Below, piece by piece: positions 8,820 to 18,028 of a DNA stretch of 64,000 nucleotides (its first letter is position 1; every line of letters starts with the position of its first letter). Source of the DNA: Chthoniobacter flavus Ellin428 (GTDB lineage Bacteria; Verrucomicrobiota; Verrucomicrobiia; Chthoniobacterales; Chthoniobacteraceae); the NCBI RefSeq assembly GCF_000173075.1, contig NZ_ABVL01000009.1, positions 156,978 through 220,977 on the forward strand, in the 5' to 3' direction. The translations under genes were made by a program, and so were the position numbers. A model generated the notes under the pieces. The model was not told the DNA's origin. It worked only from the letters and a program-made list of their open reading frames with translations, and did not search any database.

Positions 8820-10546
8820 AAATCCTCAGCGTCGACGACAAGTCCGAAAACCTCTACATGCTGGAGGCATTGTTACGCGGCTACGGGCACGAGGTGCACT
8901 CGGCGAGCGATGGCCAGCAGGCCCTCCAACTCACCGGCCTCTGCGAATACGATCTCATCATCTCCGATATTCTCATGCCGCGGATGGATGGCTTTCAGCT
9001 TTGTCGCGAGCTGAAAAAAGATGCGCGTTGCCGCGACATCCCCTTCATTTTCTACACCGCAACCTACACCGACCCACGCGACGCGGCCTTCGCGCTCAAT
9101 CTCGGGGCGGATCGTTTCCTCGTGAAACCGCTCGAACCGGAGGCGTTCATCAAGGCGGTCCAGGAGGTCGTGGAGCAAAAGAAACAAGCCGTAGCGGGTG
9201 ATAGCGAGTCGACTCCAACCGAGGATGAGGCGATCTATCTCAAGCAGTACAACGCCCGGCTCATCGCCAAGCTGGAGAAAAAGATGCTCGATCTCGAGGC
9301 GGCCAACCGGGCCTTGATCGACGACATCGAGGACCGTGAGCGCTCCGCCCGCGAGCGTATCCGCCTCGAGGACAAGTTGCGCCAGGCGCAGAAGATGGAG
9401 GCCATCGGCACGCTGGCCGGCGGGATCGCCCATGATTTCAATAACATCCTCGCCGGAATCATCGGCTTCGCCGAACTGGGTCTGTCCGAGGTCAGCGATC
9501 CTCTCTCCTCCGACCAGCATTTCCGCGAGATTCTCAAGGCCGGCGGCCGGGCGAAGGATCTCGTGCGGCAGATTCTCGCGTTCAGCCGCCAGCGCGAGCA
9601 GGACCGCAAGCCAATCGAGCTCGGCGAGGCGGTGAAGGAAGCGCTCAAGCTGCTGCGCGCGACCCTCCCGGTCTCCATCGAGATCGCTACGAAGATCGAG
9701 GAAAACACACCGACCGTCCTGGCCGACAGCACGCAGGTGCACCAGATCGTGACAAACCTCGTCACCAACGCCTGGCACGCCATCGGCAACAAGTCCGGCG
9801 TCATCACCGTGCAGCTCGGCAATTTCCTCGTCGATGAAGATTTCGCCCACGGCAATCCCGACCTGCGGCCGGGACGCTATGTGCGCCTCAGCATCAGCGA
9901 CAATGGCAGCGGGATTCCTCCGGAAATGTTGGGCCGCATTTTCGAGCCCTTCTTCACCACGAAAGGCCCGGACGAAGGAACCGGCCTTGGCCTTTCGGTC
10001 GTGCACGGGCTCATGAAATCCTTCGATGGCTCGATCACCGTCTACAGCGCCGCGGGCGAAGGCACGACGCTCAATCTCTATTTCCCGGCGCTGGAGTTTG
10101 GCGCCACGACCGCCAAGCCGGACGAACCGCCCGAACTGCATGGCCACGGGGAACGTGTGCTGTTCGTCGATGATGAGCCGGTGCTGACCATGCTGGGGGG
10201 ACGTTTTCTTACCCGTCTTGGCTATTCGCCCGTCACGCAGACCGATCCGCGCGCCGCGCTGGCGCTGTTCAAGGATCAGGATTTCGATCTCGTCATTACC
10301 GACCTCACCATGCCGCATTTCAGTGGCATTGAGTTTGCGCGGTGCATCTGGGAACTGCGGCCGGATACCCGTGTGATCTTGACCACGGGATACAGCGCCA
10401 CGCTCGATACCAAGCGAGCGTCGGAACTCGGCTTCAGCGAATTGCTGCTCAAGCCCTACACGGTACACGGTCTCGGGAATGCCCTGCAGCGCGTGCTCAA
10501 CCCCGCAGTGCAAGCGCCCAGCCGGCGGCAACCAGTGCGAGTGTAA
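8816..10546 (+). CDS. Hybrid REC-HisKA-HATPase-REC protein
   Basis: Soluble 576-residue signalling protein. An N-terminal receiver (LSVDDKSENLYML, SDILMPRMDGFQL, FLVKPLEPE) covers about residues 1-120. A coiled linker follows (EKKMLDLEAANRALID). The kinase core has its His in GTLAGGIAHDFNNILAG, with SDNGSGIPPEM and GTGLGLSVVHGL in the HATPase domain. A C-terminal receiver has VLFVDDEPVL, VITDLTMPHFSG and LLLKPYTV. With the two preceding genes it forms a likely phosphorelay with four or more phosphotransfer sites but no DNA-binding output domain. Its last 50 bases overlap the convergent rhomboid gene. Confidence 0.88.
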   Translation: MKILSVDDKSENLYMLEALLRGYGHEVHSASDGQQALQLTGLCEYDLIISDILMPRMDGFQLCRELKKDARCRDIPFIFYTATYTDPRDAAFALNLGADRFLVKPLEPEAFIKAVQEVVEQKKQAVAGDSESTPTEDEAIYLKQYNARLIAKLEKKMLDLEAANRALIDDIEDRERSARERIRLEDKLRQAQKMEAIGTLAGGIAHDFNNILAGIIGFAELGLSEVSDPLSSDQHFREILKAGGRAKDLVRQILAFSRQREQDRKPIELGEAVKEALKLLRATLPVSIEIATKIEENTPTVLADSTQVHQIVTNLVTNAWHAIGNKSGVITVQLGNFLVDEDFAHGNPDLRPGRYVRLSISDNGSGIPPEMLGRIFEPFFTTKGPDEGTGLGLSVVHGLMKSFDGSITVYSAAGEGTTLNLYFPALEFGATTAKPDEPPELHGHGERVLFVDDEPVLTMLGGRFLTRLGYSPVTQTDPRAALALFKDQDFDLVITDLTMPHFSGIEFARCIWELRPDTRVILTTGYSATLDTKRASELGFSELLLKPYTVHGLGNALQRVLNPAVQAPSRRQPVRV

Positions 10547-11414
10547 GCCAGCCGGCGATCCGTTGCGCGGATGCGGGAAGACGTTCCTTCGCGTGAACCG
10601 CCACGGCGATCGCGCCCTCGACAATGCCCACGGCAAAGCCCCAGCCGTGGGCCATGAAGTCGATGTTCTTCGTGGCCTCATCGCCCACGCCGAGATACGC
10701 GAGGAGCGAAAGGCCGGCGCCGATGGGCAGGATCAATTGCCACAAGCTCCGCTGGTGCGGCTCGCGCCAGCGCGAAAACAGCTCCGCACCGACGAGGATG
10801 CCGAGCGCGCCGAAGCAGGCCGTCGAAGCGCCGATGGAATCGTGCCACTCGTGACGATAGCCCCAGGAATTCAACGCATTGCCGACCGCGCCGCTAAGGA
10901 CGATCGCCAGCCAGGTGAGCCCGCCGCCCAGGCGAGGAATGACAAACGCCGCAAAAAGCAGCCCCGTGGCGAGGTTCGCCGCGAGGTGCGGGCCATCCGC
11001 GTGCAAGGTCAGCGCGGTGACCGTCCGCCACCATTGGCCATGCAGAATCGCATGGCCTTCCGCGCTCCCGCGCTCGAGGAGGCGTTCTCCCACGATTTGC
11101 TGGGCGAGAAAAAATCCGCCGAGCACCCAGCCGGCGATGAAGAGCGAAACCGTGGAGACTTTGCCGGCGGGAAGCAACGTGCTCGTCATCCGCGGACGCT
11201 CGCGCTCCTCGTTCTCGTAGGCCGCCAATTCGGTCCGCACTTGCTCGATGGAGCGTTCCTCGACCGATAGCACCCATTCGTTGTTGCGCTCCCGCTTCAG
11301 CCAGTACGGCAGATCCAGCGCCGCGACCACCAGGGCGCGTTCGCGCGCGGCCTGCAGGCGCCGATAGCGTCCCGCTTCGATCAGGGGTTGATCGGACTCG
11401 GGAATTTCGCTCAT
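10497..11414 (-). CDS. Rhomboid-family intramembrane serine protease
   Basis: Membrane protease that cleaves transmembrane substrates within the bilayer. A soluble N-terminal region of about 85 residues precedes the membrane core. Catalytic landmarks are H143-xxx-N147 in HLAANLATG, the nucleophile S197 in GASTACFG (family form GxSx), and H256 in AHGWGFAVG. About six to seven hydrophobic helices are visible in 305 residues. The gene is divergent from the helicase gene and overlaps the 3' end of the hybrid kinase gene on the other strand by 50 bases. Confidence 0.88.
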   Translation of the reverse strand: MSEIPESDQPLIEAGRYRRLQAARERALVVAALDLPYWLKRERNNEWVLSVEERSIEQVRTELAAYENEERERPRMTSTLLPAGKVSTVSLFIAGWVLGGFFLAQQIVGERLLERGSAEGHAILHGQWWRTVTALTLHADGPHLAANLATGLLFAAFVIPRLGGGLTWLAIVLSGAVGNALNSWGYRHEWHDSIGASTACFGALGILVGAELFSRWREPHQRSLWQLILPIGAGLSLLAYLGVGDEATKNIDFMAHGWGFAVGIVEGAIAVAVHAKERLPASAQRIAGWLTLALVAAGWALALRG

Positions 11415-11495
11415 GCGAAACGTGCTCGTCTGGCGGGATGCGAAATATTGTGATGCGGGAAGCTCATGCCTGCTTTTCGTTAGAACGCAGTCTTA

Positions 11496-13910
11496 CTGCC
11501 ACAAACCATCAACGCACTCCTTCAAAATCTCGTCATCCCCGATCTCTGGCAGCAGGAAGCCGTCCACGCCCTGCGTGAAGGGCGGGATGTGGTCGTACAT
11601 GCGCCGACCGGAGCGGGCAAGACTTACGTCTTCGAGCTCTTCCTGCCGGCGCTGAAGGGACAGGCCATTTTCACCGTGCCGACGCGCGCGCTGGCCAATG
11701 ACAAGCTCGCCGAATGGCAGGCGCGCGGCTGGGATGTGGGTATCTCCACCGGTGACCTCGCGTATCAACTCGATGCGAAAATCGTCGTCGCCACGCTGGA
11801 GACGCAGAAGCGCAAATTTCTCCAGCGGCGCGGGCCGCGCCTACTGGTGGTGGATGAATATCAGATGATCGCCGATCCGGTGCGCGGCCTGAATTACGAG
11901 CTCGCCCTCGCGCTCGCGCCGCCGGAGACCCAATTGCTGCTGCTCAGCGGCAGCGTGGCAAATCCGCAGGATATCGTCACGTGGTTGAAGCGCATCGGGC
12001 GCGATGCCATGCTCGTCTCGCATACCGAGCGACCGGTGCCGCTCGAGGAAGTGGATCTCGAAAATCTACCGAACAAGATGCCCGCGAATGTCCGCGGCCG
12101 CTGGCCGCGGCTGGTCGGCAATGCATTGCGCGCCGATCTCGGTCCCATTCTGCTCTTCGCGCCGCGCCGTCGTGCCGCGGAGGAACTGGCCCGCGATCTC
12201 GCCAGTGCGCTGCCAGCGGATGCGCCCCTGCATCTCAACCTCGAACAGCAGCAACTCGCCGGCCCTCAACTCGCGAAGCTGCTCTCGCGGCGCATCGCCT
12301 TTCACCACAGCGGACTCAGCTACGCGCAGCGCGCGGGACTCGTCGAACCGCTGGCCAAGGCCGGCCAGCTTCGCGCCGTCGTCGCGACCATGGGTCTCGC
12401 CGCGGGCATCAATTTTTCCATGCGGGCAGTACTCATCACCGATACCCGTTACATGGCCGGGAATCTCGAGCGCCAGGTGGCGCCGGATGAAGTGCTGCAG
12501 ATGTTTGGCCGGGCGGGACGCCGCGGACTCGATGAACTGGGCTACGCGCTCATCAGCGATCGCCCTCCGCGCCTGCACGACGGCCGCCCGCGTCAGCTCA
12601 AGCGTCCCGCGCAGGTCGACTGGCCCACGCTGCTCGCCGTGATGCACGCCGCGGTGCAAACCGGCGCCGATCCTTTCACCGCCGCGCTCGACCTGAACAC
12701 GCGTCTCTTTACCGCCCAGGCCGTGCCGCTCGGGATCGAGCATTCGCGCCAGACCGGACCGATGCCCTGCGGTCTATCCGTCGACATGGAACGCGCCCGT
12801 TTCGCCCGGCGCGGCGTCGCCGAAATGCTCAACTCGCGTGGTGAGTGGGAGGTGCGTCCCGAGGCGACCGCGACCACGCTCGGCGAAGTCCTGGCGCGGG
12901 AAGGCGAACGCTGGCGCCCCGCGCTCTCTCTCGCCCGGACCCTCGATCCGTTCGGCTTCGGCAATCTCTGCAAGCTGGAGACCGAGGGAACCAAACGTTA
13001 CGGACGGGAGGCCATCATCGGCACCCGTCGCGGTGATACCATGCTCGCGCTTGCGCCCTGGCTGCGGCGACTCCTGCGCAAGGCGCGGCTCGAACCCGAC
13101 GCGCTCCAGCACGAAGTCATCGAGCGTCTCCCTTCGCTGATGCAACAAGCCGCGCCGGAGGAACGCATGGTCCCACCTGCCATGGCGCTGCGCTTCGTCA
13201 CCCGCGGCGATCAACTGCTCGCCCGCCAGGATTTTTCCGGCGCGCCGGCCACTGCCTTTCGCGACCGGCACGGACGCCTCCTGCTCGCCCCGCCCGAGCG
13301 GCGCGAGCTTCCGCCCGTGTGCCGCAACTGTCCGGAACTGCAGGTCTATTGCGAGCGGGTGGAAATCACCCAATCGCCAGCTTACGCCTGGCGGCGGCTC
13401 GGGCTCATCGACGTTGCCGGCGTGCCGACGCCCCGCGGCATCCTCTTCAGCTTCTTCCATCACGGCGAAGGGTTGGCCGTCGCCGCCGCCCTGGAGGACG
13501 AGAGCTATCCCCTCGAGGAACTCGTCTTCGATCTCGCCAATCTCCGCGCCGGGCCGCGCTTCGCCGGCGACGATTCTCCCTACGGCGGACGTCTTGGCGG
13601 GCTCTGCCAGCGCGTCTACGAACGCGCCGACCTGCCCGGCTATCTTGACATGGGCGTACCCCTCGATTACGGCGCGGGCGCGAGCGAAGTCGTCCGCGAC
13701 ATCGTCGAGCGCGGCGCCTCCCGCACCCGCCTGCTCACCGAGTCCCTGCGCCAGGGCGACATCGAGCGCGCCCTCATCGAATGGCGCAGCGTCCTCCGTC
13801 ACATCGTCTGGGCGCCCGACTACGATCTTTCCCGCTGGCGCGACTTGAAAAGCGCCGCATCCGACCTGTTGGAAAAGTCCGCCTCCCCGACAACGATCGC
13901 GCGCCCTTAG
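11496..13910 (+). CDS. Ski2-like DExH-box helicase with C-terminal cysteine cluster
   Basis: Superfamily 2 helicase of about 800 residues. Motif I is APTGAGKT, motif II is VVDEYQMIADP (DEYQ box), and motif III is SGSVANPQ. ATMGLAAGINFS and QMFGRAGRRGLDE give motifs V and VI of the Ski2-like type. A CRNCPELQVYC cluster near the end may bind metal. The first canonical start (GTG 11589) would begin inside the region just before motif I. However, the conserved-looking LVIPDLWQQEAVHALREGRD lies upstream, so the start is probably non-canonical (CTG 11496 or ATC 11508). An ATG at 11466 is in frame but followed by TAG at its sixth codon. The cellular role (RNA or DNA) is unknown. Confidence 0.82.
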   Translation: MPQTINALLQNLVIPDLWQQEAVHALREGRDVVVHAPTGAGKTYVFELFLPALKGQAIFTVPTRALANDKLAEWQARGWDVGISTGDLAYQLDAKIVVATLETQKRKFLQRRGPRLLVVDEYQMIADPVRGLNYELALALAPPETQLLLLSGSVANPQDIVTWLKRIGRDAMLVSHTERPVPLEEVDLENLPNKMPANVRGRWPRLVGNALRADLGPILLFAPRRRAAEELARDLASALPADAPLHLNLEQQQLAGPQLAKLLSRRIAFHHSGLSYAQRAGLVEPLAKAGQLRAVVATMGLAAGINFSMRAVLITDTRYMAGNLERQVAPDEVLQMFGRAGRRGLDELGYALISDRPPRLHDGRPRQLKRPAQVDWPTLLAVMHAAVQTGADPFTAALDLNTRLFTAQAVPLGIEHSRQTGPMPCGLSVDMERARFARRGVAEMLNSRGEWEVRPEATATTLGEVLAREGERWRPALSLARTLDPFGFGNLCKLETEGTKRYGREAIIGTRRGDTMLALAPWLRRLLRKARLEPDALQHEVIERLPSLMQQAAPEERMVPPAMALRFVTRGDQLLARQDFSGAPATAFRDRHGRLLLAPPERRELPPVCRNCPELQVYCERVEITQSPAYAWRRLGLIDVAGVPTPRGILFSFFHHGEGLAVAAALEDESYPLEELVFDLANLRAGPRFAGDDSPYGGRLGGLCQRVYERADLPGYLDMGVPLDYGAGASEVVRDIVERGASRTRLLTESLRQGDIERALIEWRSVLRHIVWAPDYDLSRWRDLKSAASDLLEKSASPTTIARP

Positions 13911-14371
13911 GCGCTCTCCGTCGAGACGTGTTCTTCCTTATCCCCCGCCTCCATCGCCTGCTCCAAGGCCCGCCAGGCGAGCATCGCGCATTTCACGCGT
14001 TGCGGAAATTTCCGCACGCCTTGCAGCAGCCGCAGGTCGCCCAACGACTTCGGTGGATCGCTGACCTCGGTCGTGACCAGATCATGGAATGCACTGAGCA
14101 TCGCTCCCGCGTCCGCGCGGCTCTTCCCTTTCACCTTCAGCGTCATGAGCGACGCCGAGGCCTGGCTGATCGCGCACCCCTGGCCGGTGAACTTCAAATC
14201 TTCGATCCCGCCATCCGCACCAAACTTCACGTGCAGATGAATCTCATCGCCGCACGACGGGTTGTCGCCGTGCACGTGCACCGCGCCATCGGCGATCTCG
14301 CCCACATTCCGCGGCCGGCGCGAGTGATCGAGAATCACCTGTTGATACAACTCTTCGAGTTCCGAATTCAT
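13907..14371 (-). CDS. sufU: SufU/NifU-like iron-sulfur scaffold or sulfur-transfer protein
   Basis: A 154-residue IscU-superfamily protein. Landmarks are YQQVILDHSRRPRN, the first Cys in NPSCGDEIHL, the second in GQGCAISQASASLM, and the third in RVKCAMLAW. SufU proteins accept persulfide sulfur from SufS through a zinc-bound site, or act as scaffold. The ATG at 14371 overlaps the sufS stop codon (ATGA), which implies translational coupling. The 3' end overlaps the convergent helicase gene by 4 bases. The C-terminus (KEEHVSTESA) extends a little beyond the usual end. Confidence 0.9.
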   Translation of the reverse strand: MNSELEELYQQVILDHSRRPRNVGEIADGAVHVHGDNPSCGDEIHLHVKFGADGGIEDLKFTGQGCAISQASASLMTLKVKGKSRADAGAMLSAFHDLVTTEVSDPPKSLGDLRLLQGVRKFPQRVKCAMLAWRALEQAMEAGDKEEHVSTESA

Positions 14372-15597
14372 GCAAAGAAACGCACTGCATTTTCGAGGAT
14401 CTCCATCATGCGATCGATCTCCTCCATGGTGTTGTAGAAATAAAAGCTCGCGCGCGTCGTTCCCGGGAGCCCGAGTTTGCGCATGAGCGGTTGCGTGCAG
14501 TGATGTCCACCGCGCAGCGCGAGCCCGTACTGGTCGGCGTAAGTCGTCAGATCGTGCGGATGCGCCGCTTCCATCACGAAGCCCACCAATCCTCCGCGCT
14601 CCTGTGGCCCCAGCACCCGCACGCCCGGCAATTCCTCCAGCCGCCGGTGCGCATACGTGGCCAGCTTCGTGTCGTGCTCGAAAATCGCCGCGCGCCCGAT
14701 GTTCTCCAGATAATCGATCGCCGCGCCCAGCCCGACCGCGCCCGCGATGTTCGGCGTGCCGGCCTCGAATTTCCCCGGCGCTTTCTTGAAAGTGCTGCGC
14801 TCGAATTGCACGCTTAGGATCATCTCGCCACCGCCATGCCACGGCGGCATCGCCTCCAGCAATTCCGCGCGACCGTAGAGTGCGCCGATGCCCGTCGGCG
14901 CGCACATCTTGTGACCCGAGAGCGCAAGAAAATCGCAACCCATCGCCTGCACATCCACCGGCAGATGCCCCGCACTCTGTGCGGCGTCCACGAGGCTCAC
15001 CGCTCCAACCGCCCGTGCCGCGCTGCACAGGTCCGCCACCGGATTGATCGTCCCCAGGGAATTCGAAATGTGGGTGAACGCGAAGAGCTTCACCTCCGGC
15101 GTGAGCAGCGAATCCAGCGCGCCGAGGGCCAGCGTGCCGTCCTCCTGCACCGGCACGAAGCGCAACCGCGCGCCCGTTCGCTCGGCGAGCAATTGCCACG
15201 GCACGAGGTTGCTGTGGTGCTCCATCTCCGTGAGCAGGATGACATCACCCTCGCGGAGAAATTTCACGCCCCAGGTGTTGGCCACGAGATTGATGCTCTC
15301 GGTGGTGCCCCGCGTGAACGTGATCTCATCCACATTCGGCGCGTTGAGATACTTCGCGACCTTGGCTCGGGCCGCCTCGTAGGCCTCCGTCGCGCGCGTG
15401 CTCAAGCCATGCAACCCACGGTGCACATTGGCATTGTCGTGCTCGTAGTAATGCTGCAACGCCCCCAGCACGGCGCAGGGCTTTTGTGAAGTCGCCGCGC
15501 TGTCGAAATAAATCAGCGGCTTGCCATGGATCTGTTCACGCAGGATGGGAAAATCCTCGCGGATCGCCTGCCAATTCACTTCGTTCGTTTGCTGCAT
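14368..15597 (-). CDS. sufS: Cysteine desulfurase, SufS type
   Basis: PLP enzyme that takes sulfur from cysteine for Fe-S cluster assembly. The 409-residue sequence has YFDSAATSQKP at the N-terminus, NVHRGLHGLS, MEHHSNLVPWQ, the PLP lysine in SGHKMCAPTGIG and the catalytic Cys in RGGHHCTQP. This short active-site loop is typical of group II (SufS) enzymes. No sufBCD genes are in the window, so the main Suf operon must lie elsewhere. It is coupled to sufU and follows the Trm112-like gene by 21 bases. Confidence 0.92.
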   Translation of the reverse strand: MQQTNEVNWQAIREDFPILREQIHGKPLIYFDSAATSQKPCAVLGALQHYYEHDNANVHRGLHGLSTRATEAYEAARAKVAKYLNAPNVDEITFTRGTTESINLVANTWGVKFLREGDVILLTEMEHHSNLVPWQLLAERTGARLRFVPVQEDGTLALGALDSLLTPEVKLFAFTHISNSLGTINPVADLCSAARAVGAVSLVDAAQSAGHLPVDVQAMGCDFLALSGHKMCAPTGIGALYGRAELLEAMPPWHGGGEMILSVQFERSTFKKAPGKFEAGTPNIAGAVGLGAAIDYLENIGRAAIFEHDTKLATYAHRRLEELPGVRVLGPQERGGLVGFVMEAAHPHDLTTYADQYGLALRGGHHCTQPLMRKLGLPGTTRASFYFYNTMEEIDRMMEILENAVRFFA

Positions 15598-15618
15598 GTC
15601 ATCAATATGGGCCGGACC

Positions 15619-15873
15619 TCACGCTGCGCCAAGTGGCAGCGCGTCATCGAGCAACAGCACCGGAATGCCATCGCGAATGGGGAAAAGCAACGCCCCATCC
15701 TCGCGGACCAATCCGCCGAGGATCGGTTCCTTCACCGTTCTCCCGGAACGGTCCAGCAACTTGCCAGCCGCACGCGCGGCTTCGATTTGCGCGAGTTGCT
15801 CCACCGAGGCCAGCGACAAAGACTGCATCGTCTGGGGACAACGCAGCAGCGCAAGGAGCTCATCGGTGATCAT
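15619..15873 (-). CDS. Trm112-like small protein (UPF0434-type)
   Basis: An 84-residue protein with LLALLRCPQTMQSL at the start and LVREDGALLFPIRDGIPVLL in the second half, the typical Trm112p fold pattern. Only one Cys remains where zinc-binding relatives have several. Eukaryotic Trm112 activates methyltransferases; bacterial relatives are less well understood. It is the first gene of a likely three-gene unit with sufS and sufU. Confidence 0.7.
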   Translation of the reverse strand: MITDELLALLRCPQTMQSLSLASVEQLAQIEAARAAGKLLDRSGRTVKEPILGGLVREDGALLFPIRDGIPVLLLDDALPLGAA

Positions 15874-16005
15874 CTCTTCTTAATGGGCAGGTCCACCCAA
15901 GATGTCCATTCCCATAAGAGCGCTGTCGACCAGTGTCGATGGACAAGCCGTTGGAAATAGGAGGCATAGGATCCATGCGACACGCGTCTCCGCGCGTGAC
16001 TTTGA

Positions 16006-16040
16006 TTGGATGTTGGATGTTGGATGTTGGGCGTCGGATG
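16006..16040. repeat. Period-7 direct tandem repeat upstream of sulfatase gene
   Basis: Three exact copies of the heptamer TTGGATG and two diverged copies lie in tandem. They end about 18 bases before the sulfatase ATG. Unlike other period-7 repeats in the window, no reverse-complement arm is visible nearby. The position in the 5' leader suggests slippage could alter leader length. Confidence 0.75.
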
Positions 16041-16057
16041 TTCCACCTCCCACTTCC

Positions 16058-17617
16058 ATGAAATGCCTCCTGTTCCTCCTCAGCCTCATCTTCGCCACCA
16101 CCCTCCACGCCGCCCCCTCCACCCCGCCGAACATCCTCTTCGCCCTCGCCGATGACTGGGGCTATCACTCGGGCGTCTACGGCACGAAGTGGGTCCAGAC
16201 ACCGAGCTTCGACCGGGTGGCCCGGGAGGGCATCCTCTTCACCCACGCCTACACACCGAGCGCCAAGTGCGCACCGTCGCGCGCCTGCATCATTACCGGT
16301 CGCAGCCCGTGGCAACTCAAGGAAGCGGCCAACCACATCTGCTATTTCCCGCAGGAATTCAAAAGCTGGGGCGAAGCGCTTACCGAACACGGCTGGTTCG
16401 TCGGCTTCACGCAGAAAGGCTGGGGACCTGGAGTAGCCAAGGATGCCAATGGATTCCCACGGCTCCTCACCGGCGTCGCCTTCAACGAGCACAAGGCGCC
16501 GCCACCCACCAAGGACATCAGCAACAACGATTACGCCGCCAATTTCGCATCCTTCCTCGACGCCGCGCCCAAGGGCAAGCCATGGTGTTTCTGGTACGGC
16601 AGCGTGGAGCCCCATCGCGGCTACGAGTACGGCTCGGGCGTCGCCAAGGGCGGCAAGAAACTCTCCGATATCGATCGTGTGCCCGCCTGCTGGCCGGACA
16701 ATGAGACCGTGCGCAACGACCTGCTCGACTACGCCTTTGAGGTCGAACACTTCGACCGCCACCTCGGGCGCATGCTCGCCGAATTGGAAAAGCGCGGCCT
16801 GCTCGAAAACACCCTCGTCATCGTCACCAGTGATAACGGCATGCCTTTCCCTCGCAGCAAAGGCAACGCCGGCGAAATGCCGAATCATCTGCCCATGGCC
16901 GTCCGCTGGGCGGCGGGCATTCCCCACCCCGGACGCACGGTGGATGATTATGTGAGCTTCGTGGATATCGCCCCCACGCTCATGGACGTCGCCGGCATCG
17001 ATTGGTCCGCCACCGGCATGGCACCGACCGTCGGCCACAGTCTCACCGACATTTTCCACTCGGAGAAATCCGGCCTCACGAATCCGGCGCGCGACCATGT
17101 GCTCATCGGCCGCGAGCGCAATGACATCGGCCGCCCGAACGACGAAGGTTATCCCATCCGCGGCATCATCAAGGGCGGGTATGTCTATCTCGATAACTTC
17201 GAGCCCACCCGCTGGCCGGCCGGCAATCCCGAGACAGGCTACCTCGATTGCGACGGCAGCCCGACCAAGACCACCATCCTCGAAGCCCACCGGCTTGATC
17301 CCACGAATATCTTCTGGGCACGCTGCTTCGGCACGCGTCCCGCCGAGGAATTTTACGACCTCGCCCACGACCCCGATTGCATCAACAACCTTGCCCTCAA
17401 GCCGCAAAGCACCTCCCTGCAATCGAGCCTGCGCGAGCAACTCGTCACCGAACTCCGCGCCCAGGGCGACCCGCGCATCTTCGGCAACGGCGCCATCTTC
17501 GACCACTATGCCCACTCCGACCCAGCGCACGTCGGCTTCTATGAGCGCTACATGAAGGGCGAGAAAATGAAGACTCCGTGGGTGAATCCAACGGATTTTG
17601 AGAAGAAGGATGATTGA
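16058..17617 (+). CDS. Exported sulfatase (formylglycine-type)
   Basis: Hydrolyses a sulfate ester, probably on a polysaccharide. The ATG at 16058 is chosen because it starts a signal peptide ([19 protein letters not shown]); in-frame sequence upstream is not protein-like. Metal-ligand Asp residues are in ADDWGY (32-33). The modification motif C71-A-P-S-R is intact in [24 protein letters not shown] holds further metal ligands. The 519-residue length fits the S1 family. Activity requires conversion of C71 to formylglycine. An FGE-like gene lies downstream, but its active site is altered. Confidence 0.9.
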   Translation: MKCLLFLLSLIFATTLHAAPSTPPNILFALADDWGYHSGVYGTKWVQTPSFDRVAREGILFTHAYTPSAKCAPSRACIITGRSPWQLKEAANHICYFPQEFKSWGEALTEHGWFVGFTQKGWGPGVAKDANGFPRLLTGVAFNEHKAPPPTKDISNNDYAANFASFLDAAPKGKPWCFWYGSVEPHRGYEYGSGVAKGGKKLSDIDRVPACWPDNETVRNDLLDYAFEVEHFDRHLGRMLAELEKRGLLENTLVIVTSDNGMPFPRSKGNAGEMPNHLPMAVRWAAGIPHPGRTVDDYVSFVDIAPTLMDVAGIDWSATGMAPTVGHSLTDIFHSEKSGLTNPARDHVLIGRERNDIGRPNDEGYPIRGIIKGGYVYLDNFEPTRWPAGNPETGYLDCDGSPTKTTILEAHRLDPTNIFWARCFGTRPAEEFYDLAHDPDCINNLALKPQSTSLQSSLREQLVTELRAQGDPRIFGNGAIFDHYAHSDPAHVGFYERYMKGEKMKTPWVNPTDFEKKDD

Positions 17618-17688
17618 AGGTAGAATCGTGGAGCTAAGAGATATTCCCGCGGGCTTGCTCCTACAGCCCCCATTCGCTACACTCCCTC

Positions 17689-17910
17689 ATGCCCAGTATC
17701 ACAGAAGTCGAAAAGCTCGCCTTTGAATTGCCGGATTCTCAACGGACCATTCTCGCAGCTCATCTACTTCAGTCACTCCCGCCTGTCCTCGACGATGAGG
17801 ATGAGGGAATTGCCGAGGCATTGCGTCGCAACGCAGAATTGGACGCAAATCCCAACATCGGTATTAGTTTGGAGCAATTCGATCAGCACGTCCAAGCCCG
17901 CCGGGATTGA
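17689..17910 (+). CDS. Addiction-module component, orphan antitoxin-like
   Basis: A 73-residue protein with the pattern of the putative addiction module component family (VEKLAFELPDSQRTILAAHLLQSL, then an acidic stretch and a short C-terminus). Such proteins usually precede a RelE/ParE toxin gene. Here the 118 bases up to the next gene contain no RelE-like reading frame on either strand, so the toxin partner appears lost or encoded elsewhere. A role as orphan regulator is possible. Confidence 0.6.
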   Translation: MPSITEVEKLAFELPDSQRTILAAHLLQSLPPVLDDEDEGIAEALRRNAELDANPNIGISLEQFDQHVQARRD

Positions 17911-18028
17911 TACATCCCAAGTCTCGGTAGTTCGCCACAATCGAAAATCTCCGTCGGCAGGAATAGAACGCCAGTAAACGTCGTGATACTTGACGCGCTT
18001 CCTTGAGGAGAGCAGAACCAGCGCCGTC

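Noticed and set aside
14372-15199. Upstream extension of the sufU frame to 430 codons
   Set aside because: The extension overlaps the well-supported sufS gene in another frame; sufU starts at the ATG overlapping the sufS stop.
15860-17530. 556-codon open frame on minus strand opposite the sulfatase gene
   Set aside because: It is an antisense shadow of a clear sulfatase gene in G+C-rich DNA.
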